64,000 nt of DNA from positions 372,001 through 436,000 of the forward strand of contig NZ_SOCR01000007.1 of assembly GCF_004364335.1 (NCBI RefSeq). Direction: 5' to 3'. The notes beneath the pieces are model-generated. The model was not told where the DNA came from. It was given only the letters and a program-made list of their open reading frames with translations, and did no database searches. The position numbers and the translations under genes were made by a program. Origin of the DNA: Pseudomonas graminis (GTDB taxonomy: Bacteria > Pseudomonadota > Gammaproteobacteria > Pseudomonadales > Pseudomonadaceae). Shown in pieces: positions 53,854-60,313 of this stretch (its first letter is position 1; the number at the start of each line of letters is the position of its first letter).

Positions 53854-55617
53854 ATGGCCAAAAAACTACCTTCCACGGACGTCGTGGTTGTCGGGCTCGG
53901 CTGGGCCGGATCCATCATCGCCAATGAACTGGCCGATGAAAACCTGAAGATCATCGGTTTCGAGCGCGGCCCATGGCGCGATACGGCGGCTGACTTCAAC
54001 GTCGCCTCGGCGGCGGACGAACTGCGCTATAACCGCCGCCAGGACTTGATGGCGAGGACCCGGCAAAACACCACGACAATGCGCAACAGCCTGACCGAGA
54101 CAGCGCTACCCATGCGCAGTTGGGGCTCGTTTCACCCGGGCAATGGTACCGGCGGCGCGGGTAATCACTGGGCCGGCATCACCTTTCGTTTCCAGCCCCA
54201 CGAATTCCGGCTGCACAGCCACCTCACCGAGCGTTACGGCAAAGAGCTGTCCCCCGAACTGACCCTGCAGGACTGGGGCACCGATTGGGAGGAAATGGAG
54301 CCGTTCTACACCAAGTTCGATCGCCTGGCGGGCATCTCCGGCAAGGCCGGCAACATCAAGGGTGTGATCCAGGAAGGCGGCAACACCTTTGAAGGCGCGC
54401 GCTCCGAGGAATACCCGAACCCGCCGACGCAACAGACCTACGCGCCGACGCTGTTCGCCGAAGCCGCGAAGAACCTGGGCTACAAGCCGTTCCCGGTGCC
54501 GTCGGCCTTGCTCTCGCGTCCGTACGTGAACTCCCTTGGCGTGGCCATGGGCGCCTGCACCTTCTGCGGTTTCTGCACCAACTACGGCTGCGCCAACTAC
54601 TCCAAGGCCAGCGCCATCACCACGGTGTTGCCGGTGCTGGTGCGCAAGCCGAACTTCACCGCGATGACCAACTGCGAAGTCCTGCGCGTGACCATGGACA
54701 GCAGCGGCAAACGCGCCACCGGCATCGTCTACATGGATTCCAACGGCGAAGAGTGGGAACAGCCCGCCGAACTGGTGGTGATCAGCGCGTTCATCTTTGA
54801 AAACGTGCGCCTGATGCTGCTGTCCGGCGTCGGCCAGCCGTATGACCCGGTGACCAACACCGGCACCACGGGCCGCAACTACGCCTACCAGACCGCCAAC
54901 AGCGTGCGCATGTTCTTCGATGACAAGAACTTCAACCCGTTTATCGGCGGCGGCGCCATCGGCATGGGCATCGACGAGTTCAACAACGACAACTTCGACC
55001 ATTCGGGTCTGGGTTTCGTCGGGGGCGGCAGCACCCGCGTGACCCCGATCGGCGCTGCGCCCATCGACTCCCGCCCTCTCCCGCCCGGCACCCCGGCCTG
55101 GGGTTCGGAGTGGAAGAAAGCCACGGTGAAGAACTACGCCGCGACCATGTCCATCGGCTGTGAGGCAAGCAGCTACGCGACGCGTACCAACTACCTGTCG
55201 CTGGACCCGACCTACAAAGATCCCCTGGGTCGCCCGCTGCTGCGCATCACCTTCGACTTCCCGGAGAACGACCGCAAAATGGCCGCCTACGTCACCGGCA
55301 AGGTCGGCGAGATCGCCAAGAGCATGAACCCGCGGCAAATGGTGCCCAGTTCCCAGCAAGGGCACTGGAACAGCGCGCCGTATCAGTCGTCGCACATCGT
55401 CGGCGGCTTCATCATGGGCGCCGACCCGAAGAACAGCTCGGTGAACAAGCACCTGCAAGTGTGGGGCGTGCCCAACCTGTTCGTGGTCGGCTCATCCGCC
55501 TTCCCGCAGAACCCTGGCTACAACCCGACCGGTACCGTCGCGGCACTGGCCTTCAAAGCGGCGGATGCCATCCGCACCCGCTACCTCAAGCGTCCAGGGG
55601 AGATGATCAGCGTATGA
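53854..55617 (+). CDS. Gluconate 2-dehydrogenase flavoprotein (GMC oxidoreductase)
   Basis: A 587-residue FAD enzyme with the dinucleotide motif VVVGLGWAGSIIANELAD near residue 11 and GNGTGGAGNHWAGITFRFQP near 90. A cysteine-rich segment CTFCGFCTNYGCANYSKAS near 231 may hold a 3Fe-4S cluster, as described for related three-subunit dehydrogenases. The C-terminal active-site region has HIVGGFIMGAD and GYNPTGTVAALAFKAADA. It has no own signal and relies on the small subunit for export. It oxidises a sugar acid in the periplasm and passes electrons to the cytochrome subunit. Its stop overlaps the next start (ATGA). Confidence 0.92.
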   Translation: MAKKLPSTDVVVVGLGWAGSIIANELADENLKIIGFERGPWRDTAADFNVASAADELRYNRRQDLMARTRQNTTTMRNSLTETALPMRSWGSFHPGNGTGGAGNHWAGITFRFQPHEFRLHSHLTERYGKELSPELTLQDWGTDWEEMEPFYTKFDRLAGISGKAGNIKGVIQEGGNTFEGARSEEYPNPPTQQTYAPTLFAEAAKNLGYKPFPVPSALLSRPYVNSLGVAMGACTFCGFCTNYGCANYSKASAITTVLPVLVRKPNFTAMTNCEVLRVTMDSSGKRATGIVYMDSNGEEWEQPAELVVISAFIFENVRLMLLSGVGQPYDPVTNTGTTGRNYAYQTANSVRMFFDDKNFNPFIGGGAIGMGIDEFNNDNFDHSGLGFVGGGSTRVTPIGAAPIDSRPLPPGTPAWGSEWKKATVKNYAATMSIGCEASSYATRTNYLSLDPTYKDPLGRPLLRITFDFPENDRKMAAYVTGKVGEIAKSMNPRQMVPSSQQGHWNSAPYQSSHIVGGFIMGADPKNSSVNKHLQVWGVPNLFVVGSSAFPQNPGYNPTGTVAALAFKAADAIRTRYLKRPGEMISV

Positions 55618-56840
55618 AGACTCTTCTGACCGTCTGCGCAGGCGTAATCGGCCTGTCTGTTTCACTGGCTCATGGGGCAACTGGCGCCGATTCCTACAAC
55701 ATCGTGGAAAAGGGCCGCTACCTGACCACCCTCGGCGACTGCACCGCGTGCCATACGATCCCGGGCAAACCGCTGTTTTCCGGCGGCGTGATCCTCGATA
55801 CGCCGTTCGGCAAGCTGGCCGGCGCGAACATCACCCCGGACCCGGCGACCGGCATCGGCCGCTGGAGCTTCGAGGATTTCCAGAACGCCATGTCCAAAGG
55901 CCACGGCCTGGATGGCAAGCGTTTGTATGGCGCCATGCCGTTCACCGCCTACACCAAGGTGCTGCGTGAGGACAATCTGGCGATCTTCGCGTACCTGAAG
56001 ACAGTGGACCCGGTAGAGAACAAGGTGGAAACCAACCAGCTGCCCTTCCCCTTCAACGTGCGCACCAGTCTGATCGGCTGGAACCTGATCAACTTCAAGG
56101 AAGGCGAGTTCAAGGCCGATCCGCAGAAGTCCGAGCAGTGGAACCGCGGCGCGTATCTGGTGGAAGGCCTGGGCCACTGCGGCACCTGCCATACGCCGAA
56201 GAACCTGATTGGCGGTGACAAGAACGATCAGTTCCTCACCGGCGCCAATCTGCAGAACTGGGTCGCGCCAAACATCACCTCCACTGGCCACGATGGCATT
56301 GGTGCGTGGAGCGAGGCGGACATCGTCAAGTACCTGAAGACGGGCGCGAACCGTTTCGACATCGCGTCGGGGCCCATGGCTGAGGAAGTCGAGCATTCTT
56401 CGCAGCACTGGAAGGATGAGGATTTGCTGGCGGTGGCGGTGTATTTGAAGGATGGCGCCAAGCCGGTCGAGGCCGCGAAGCCAGTGGCTGCAGATGATGC
56501 GGCGATGGTGGCGGGCAAGGCGATTTATGCGGATCGCTGTTCGGCGTGTCATACGCCGACGGGTGAAGGCGCGGCCAACCTGTTCCCGAAACTGGCGATG
56601 GCGCCGCTGGTGAACAGCAATGATCCGTCGTCGCTGATTCGTGTGGTGCTGGCGGGCAGTCGTGCGGGTGCGACGGATGCTGCGCCAACGGCTCCGGCGA
56701 TGCCGGCGTTTGGCTGGAATCTGTCGGATGAGAATGTCGCGGATGTGCTGACGTATGTGCGTAATACGTGGGGCAATGCGGCGCCGGCAGTGTCTGGATC
56801 GGATGTGAAGGATGTGCGTGAGGGGTTGAGGGCGAAGTAG
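55614..56840 (+). CDS. Gluconate 2-dehydrogenase triheme cytochrome c subunit
   Basis: A 408-residue cytochrome with a Sec signal peptide (MKTLLTVCAGVIGLSVSLAH, cleavage near GATGA) and three CxxCH heme sites: CTACH near residue 43, CGTCH near 190 and CSACH near 312. It takes electrons from the flavoprotein and gives them to membrane ubiquinone or terminal oxidases. ATG 55614 overlaps the flavoprotein stop; the longer open frame (from 55461) is antisense-like to family expectations. Length fits the ~45 kDa subunit of membrane gluconate dehydrogenases. Confidence 0.93.
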   Translation: MKTLLTVCAGVIGLSVSLAHGATGADSYNIVEKGRYLTTLGDCTACHTIPGKPLFSGGVILDTPFGKLAGANITPDPATGIGRWSFEDFQNAMSKGHGLDGKRLYGAMPFTAYTKVLREDNLAIFAYLKTVDPVENKVETNQLPFPFNVRTSLIGWNLINFKEGEFKADPQKSEQWNRGAYLVEGLGHCGTCHTPKNLIGGDKNDQFLTGANLQNWVAPNITSTGHDGIGAWSEADIVKYLKTGANRFDIASGPMAEEVEHSSQHWKDEDLLAVAVYLKDGAKPVEAAKPVAADDAAMVAGKAIYADRCSACHTPTGEGAANLFPKLAMAPLVNSNDPSSLIRVVLAGSRAGATDAAPTAPAMPAFGWNLSDENVADVLTYVRNTWGNAAPAVSGSDVKDVREGLRAK

Positions 56841-56885
56841 GTTTTTGCTCTTCGCTCGGCATGAAAGCGTGCCCGACCTTGTGGA

Positions 56886-57158
56886 AGATCAAGAGCGTCT
56901 GCCTAAGGGCAGACGTTTCGCCTTCGGCGAGTTACTTGATAAAGCCCCAAGTAACCAAGGGCTTGTGCTCCTGGTTGGGCCCGACTTCGTCGGGTTCCTT
57001 CACTCCGGTCTCGCTCCGTGGGCCCGCTGCCAGCCGCCATCCATGGCGGGGGGCAGCTCTCGCCGCATCCATGCGGCTCGGCCCACTCCGCGAAACCTGC
57101 GTTCAGCCTGCACCCAAGTCGCGTTTTGTGGTGTCTGGGTTTTTTGTGTTTGAAGATC
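56886..57158 (+). repeat. Structured dispersed repeat, copy C (~275 bp)
   Basis: Third copy of the element at 12161 and 26818. Here GTTACTTG (56931-56938) pairs with CAAGTAAC (56948-56955), CCCGACTTCGTCGGG forms a tetraloop-like hairpin near 56980, and the inner hairpins read GCTGCC/GGCAGC and GCCGCAT/ATGCGGC where copies A and B have GCCGCC/GGCGGC and GCGGCAT/ATGCCGC. The outer part of the large stem is partly broken on its right arm. It starts 46 bp after the cytochrome stop codon. Together with REPs it fills the gap 56841-57534. Confidence 0.85.
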
Positions 57159-57172
57159 AAAAGCGAATCAAA

Positions 57173-57410
57173 AGCTTCCCGGCTAAAGCCGGTCCCATTG
57201 GCTGCACGCATTGCTTTTAGTGGGACCGGCTTTAGCCGGGAAGAGGCCCTCCTGGGCACCATCAATTTTGCTGCTCAACGCTTTGATGATCGTTCCCACG
57301 CTCCGCGTGGGCATGCATCCCATGACGCTCTACGTCCATTCCCGGCTGAAGCCAGTGCCACTGGCTGCACGCATTGCTTTTAGTGGGACCGGCTTCAGCC
57401 GGGAAGAGGC
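57173..57410. repeat. REP cluster and CGTTCCCACGCTCCGCGTGG palindrome repeat
   Basis: REPs of the CTTCCCGGCTAAAGCCGGTC type near 57175, inverted near 57219, degenerate near 57343, inverted near 57384. Between them, 57288-57338 carries CGTTCCCACGCTCCGCGTGG then GCATGCATCC and a GACGCTCTACGTC tail, the same element as at 26617 and 29308 in the other orientation. Confidence 0.83.
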
Positions 57411-57534
57411 CCATTTGTGCACCGATATCCTCGGAGGGTGAGCTGGATACCCAATCCATCATTCACTTGTACGATGTCTTATCACGAGGTATTACTAGCG
57501 GCCCGTAAAAAAATAATAGAACGGAGATCGCTAC

Positions 57535-58665
57535 ATGGACTCATCCCTGTCCGCCTTGCCCGAGCACGCTGAAACCCTAGAACGCTCAGGCGGCAACACC
57601 CGCCGCAGCTTCCTGAAAAAGTCCCTCGCTGTTTCCGCCACGCTGGCCACTGTCGGCAGCGTCGCCCTGCCCCGCCTTGCGTCTGCCGCAGAACCCCTGA
57701 GCCAGCGTTACCCGGATCCGCTCATTCACATTCTCGACGACAGCTTTCTCGAACTGCGCGTCTTCAACGCCAGCGTCGAAAAACTCGCCACCGGTATGCG
57801 CTGGGCCGAAGGGCCTGTCTGGGTCGGCGATGGGCGTTACTTGCTGGTCAGTGACATCCCCAACAACCGCATCATGCGTTGGGACGAGATCACCGACACT
57901 TTCACGGTGTACCGCGAGCATTCCAACTTCTCCAACGGCATGTGTCGCGACCGCCAGGGCCGCCTCATCGTCTGCGAGGGTTCGACCACCACCAGCGAAG
58001 GACGGCGCATCACCCGCACCGAATACAACGGCACGATTACCGTGCTGGCGGACAGCTTCGACGGCAAACCCTTCAACTCCCCCAACGACATCGCCTGCAA
58101 AAGCGACGGCTCGATCTGGTTCAGCGACCCGCCCTTCCAGACCAGCAACAACTACGAAGGCCACAAAATCACCCCGACCCAGCCCCACGCGGTTTATCGC
58201 ATCGACGGCGAAACCCGGAAAGTCACCCGGGTGATTGATGACCTCGCCGGTCCCAACGGCCTGTGCTTCTCCCCTGACGAAAAGACCTTGTACGTCGTCG
58301 AAGGGCGCGCCAAACCCAATCGTCTGATCTGGGCCATCGCGGTCAAGGACGACGGCACACTGGGCGAACGCCGCAAACACATCGAAGGCCTGGACTACGC
58401 CGCCATCGACGGCATGAAGTGCGACGAAGCGGGCAATCTCTGGTGCGGCTGGGGCGGCAACGGCGACCCCAAGGCCGACCTGGAAAAACTCGATGGCGTG
58501 CGCGTGTTCAACCCACAGGGCAAGGCCATTGGGCACATCTCGCTGCCAGAGCGCTGCCCGAACCTGTGCTTCGGCGGACGCGAAGGCAATCGGCTGTTTA
58601 TGGCAAGCAGCCACTCGATTTACTCGCTGTTTGTGAATACGCGCGGGACTGGGTTTGTGGTGTAA
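57535..58665 (+). CDS. SMP-30/gluconolactonase family protein (Tat-exported)
   Basis: A 376-residue protein with a twin-arginine signal (NTRRSFLKKSLAVSATLATV) at residues 21-40 and a six-bladed beta-propeller lactonase domain. Metal-site candidates are Glu in RWAEGPVWVGDGRYLL near 88, Asn in NSPNDIACKSDGSIWFSDPP near 184 and Asp in AIDGMKCDEAGNLWCGW near 290. It likely hydrolyses glucono-1,5-lactone, produced by periplasmic glucose oxidation, to gluconate, the substrate of the dehydrogenase encoded just upstream. A GGAG-type site precedes ATG 57535. Confidence 0.88.
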   Translation: MDSSLSALPEHAETLERSGGNTRRSFLKKSLAVSATLATVGSVALPRLASAAEPLSQRYPDPLIHILDDSFLELRVFNASVEKLATGMRWAEGPVWVGDGRYLLVSDIPNNRIMRWDEITDTFTVYREHSNFSNGMCRDRQGRLIVCEGSTTTSEGRRITRTEYNGTITVLADSFDGKPFNSPNDIACKSDGSIWFSDPPFQTSNNYEGHKITPTQPHAVYRIDGETRKVTRVIDDLAGPNGLCFSPDEKTLYVVEGRAKPNRLIWAIAVKDDGTLGERRKHIEGLDYAAIDGMKCDEAGNLWCGWGGNGDPKADLEKLDGVRVFNPQGKAIGHISLPERCPNLCFGGREGNRLFMASSHSIYSLFVNTRGTGFVV

Positions 58666-58747
58666 GGCTATTAACTTGCTGCATTGACGGCCAAGGGGCC
58701 GTCGATTCCTGCGTTCCTGATGCTACGCATCGAGGATGCGCGGCGAG

Positions 58748-58772
58748 GTTAAAGGGGTCCATCCCCTTTAAC
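58748..58772. repeat. Inverted repeat GTTAAAGGGG/CCCCTTTAAC, copy 1
   Basis: A perfect 10-bp inverted repeat with a 5-base centre, 9 bp past the stop codon of the 158-residue immunity-type gene. The same element occurs at 59272-59296 and 59952-59976. Confidence 0.85.
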
Positions 58773-58780
58773 CCTTTTAT

Positions 58781-59257
58781 TTACGTTAGCGCGTATTTAC
58801 CTACCCGAAACTCAAAAAGATCTTCATTATAGCTTTCGGTGTAGTCAATAGTGATGTCTGTACCAAGGTCAGTGCTTATGAGTCTCACCTCATCGCTTTG
58901 ATGCTTGTTGAAATCGAACTCCATATTTAAATTGAAATTGCGGACAATATATGCGCCACAATATCGCCAGTCCTCGTCCATCAGCAGATAATAATCGCCA
59001 CCCACCGCTTTTGATAAGCAATGCTTCAGGCATTCATCCAGAACGGAGAATTCAGCATATTCCGAAGATATCTTTTCATTTTTTCCTAGCGTGTTAATTA
59101 TATTATCTGTCTCAGCCAGACTCAGAAAGAGTCTTTCTTCTGGGGCGGCGCCGAGAAGGAATTTTAGCTTTTGTTTATATCTTTCATGGAGGCTGTTGCC
59201 TTGAGCCTTCTTGTACAGCAATTCTCTTTTATAAGGATCAATAATCATTGGCGGCAT
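58781..59257 (-). CDS. Hypothetical protein, candidate immunity protein of the Rhs locus
   Basis: A 158-residue soluble acidic protein without signal or membrane helix: MIIDPYKRELLYKKAQGNSL at the start, then SVLDECLKHCLSKAVGGDYY in the middle and a C-terminus rich in Asp/Glu. I do not recognise the family. Its base composition is clearly more AT-rich than the chromosome genes before it, typical of horizontally moved immunity genes. It is third in a row behind the rhs gene and on the same strand, with the GTTAAAGGGG inverted repeat just downstream. Start ATG 59257 or 59248. Its toxin is not present in this window. Confidence 0.6.
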   Translation of the reverse strand: MPPMIIDPYKRELLYKKAQGNSLHERYKQKLKFLLGAAPEERLFLSLAETDNIINTLGKNEKISSEYAEFSVLDECLKHCLSKAVGGDYYLLMDEDWRYCGAYIVRNFNLNMEFDFNKHQSDEVRLISTDLGTDITIDYTESYNEDLFEFRVGKYALT

Positions 59258-59271
59258 TTTTCAATGTAAGA

Positions 59272-59296
59272 GTTAAAGGGGTCCGTCCCCTTTAAC
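59272..59296. repeat. Inverted repeat GTTAAAGGGG/CCCCTTTAAC, copy 2
   Basis: A perfect copy (10-bp arms, centre TCCGT), 38 bp past the SUKH-type gene stop and just ahead of the next immunity-type gene. Confidence 0.85.
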
Positions 59297-59334
59297 CCAT
59301 CGATATTTTCTGCCCCCAACGCAGGGCAGGTCTT

Positions 59335-59835
59335 TCATAGGGTGCCGGTGCAAAAGATCGGTATCGCGCCTGGCGTTGCGAGTTGCGCCCGCTCACCGGT
59401 CTTACGCCCAAATATCAAGTTCTCCATGGCTTGAACAAAGCCCAGTCCCTGTATCCAAAGCCCGTCGTGGATGAGGCTCATGAGGTAGCAACAACCCTTT
59501 TCGTCCACCAACAGCGCGCCGTGGCCGTGATGGACTTCGGCGATGCTCACCAAGGTAGTGCCCAGGCGTTGCTCCCACTCAAGGAAATCTTCGCTTCCAT
59601 GCAGGTGTTCAAATGTGCCAAAGACGACATCACTGGTAGCACACTCCTCTCCTGAGCCGCAGATGCCCACTTGCACCCCGGCAAGCTGTTTAAGTAGAGC
59701 AGCGGCAGGATGGTTGTGTGGAACGTAACGCGGTAGTGGTACGGTGGAAGTGCTGGGCCAGCCTGCGGCAAGAAACAGTGGGCTCAGGCTTTCAGGGAGT
59801 TCGATCAGCGGGGGTACGTTCAGTGTGTCGGTCAC
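59335..59835 (-). CDS. SUKH-3-like immunity protein
   Basis: A 166-residue protein whose pattern resembles the SUKH-3 immunity domain: an early AGWPSTSTVPLP, GVQVGICGSGEE as the family's glycine strand, FLEWEQRLGTTLVSIAEV near 83, HHGHGALLVDEKGCCYLMS near 100 and a late GLGFVQAMENLIFG helix. SUKH proteins neutralise diverse nuclease-type polymorphic toxins by binding them. No matching toxin follows upstream except a 49-bp scrap of Rhs core sequence at 59902-59950, which suggests an orphan immunity gene whose toxin was displaced. Confidence 0.65.
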   Translation of the reverse strand: MTDTLNVPPLIELPESLSPLFLAAGWPSTSTVPLPRYVPHNHPAAALLKQLAGVQVGICGSGEECATSDVVFGTFEHLHGSEDFLEWEQRLGTTLVSIAEVHHGHGALLVDEKGCCYLMSLIHDGLWIQGLGFVQAMENLIFGRKTGERAQLATPGAIPIFCTGTL

Positions 59836-59901
59836 GATTTTACCAAGCTGCTAGTGGGGGATATAAAGAAAAAATAAACGAGTCTGCCCCATTCGAACCC
59901 G

Positions 59902-59950
59902 CTGGAATCGGATCGGATTAGTCAGGCCGACTTCTTCGGCGAATTCAGAG
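59902..59950 (-). pseudogene. Displaced Rhs-core fragment
   Basis: These 49 bp match the rhs core at 60808-60856 at 40 of 49 positions. On the minus strand they read SEFAEEVGLTNPIRFQ, against SEFAQQIGLTNPIRFQ in the intact gene. No start, no toxin tip remains. It lies between the first immunity-type gene and the SUKH-type gene. Confidence 0.75.
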
Positions 59951-59951
59951 A

Positions 59952-59976
59952 GTTAAAGGGGTCCGTCCCCTTCAAC
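59952..59976. repeat. Inverted repeat GTTAAAGGGG/CCCCTTCAAC, copy 3
   Basis: One mismatch in the right arm (still a G-U pair in RNA). The right arm includes the stop codon of the 113-residue gene (59972-59974), and the left end abuts the Rhs scrap. Confidence 0.82.
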
Positions 59977-60313
59977 TCTGTACTGTTGGAGGATGCTTAA
60001 GACGAAAGGCCTTATGTAATGGAACTTCATCATCTTGCTCCCCGCCCTCTAAGCACCTGTATTGTTTGGTGTCAATTGCAGCCTTCAGCAACTCGTATAA
60101 ATTCGGGGATCGAAAGCCCACTTCGAGCCAGAGTGAATTAGAGTCCTCTAGCGTTAGTCTCACATCATAAGCTGCCTCGCTTTTCACACTCAGTTCTTTT
60201 AAGTAAATACATTCGCCATTTTCACCAATGTATGCAGTACTGGTTTTCACCGAGTCAAGGACATGGCGAGCTGAAAGCGAGTCCTCGAATACTAATTTGA
60301 ATTCATAGCTCAT
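59972..60313 (-). CDS. Candidate immunity protein for the Rhs toxin tip
   Basis: A 113-residue soluble protein starting in an ATGA overlap with the rhs stop, the normal place and coupling for the cognate immunity gene. Segments: MSYEFKLVFEDSLSARHVLD, then YIGENGECIYLKEL and LEVGFRSPNLYELLKAAIDT. I do not recognise its family by sequence. The function is inferred from position: it should bind and neutralise the ~110-residue C-terminal toxin domain of the rhs product. Its codons are AT-richer than the rhs core. Confidence 0.68.
   Translation of the reverse strand: MSYEFKLVFEDSLSARHVLDSVKTSTAYIGENGECIYLKELSVKSEAAYDVRLTLEDSNSLWLEVGFRSPNLYELLKAAIDTKQYRCLEGGEQDDEVPLHKAFRLKHPPTVQS

Noticed and set aside
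54106..55458. A 450-codon minus-strand open frame opposite the gluconate dehydrogenase flavoprotein
   Set aside because: The sense strand encodes a clear GMC/FAD protein with motifs; the reverse frame has no family resemblance and biased composition.
56861..57220. Short conserved peptide frame across the structured repeat (also at 12219-12575 and 26780-27049)
   Set aside because: Similarity between loci follows from the DNA repeat; no ribosome site, different frames and strands relative to the element, and differences preserve hairpins rather than codons.
59267..59301. Intrinsic terminator at the GTTAAAGGGG inverted repeat
   Set aside because: The stem is strong but no T-run follows on either strand; it was listed as a repeat instead.
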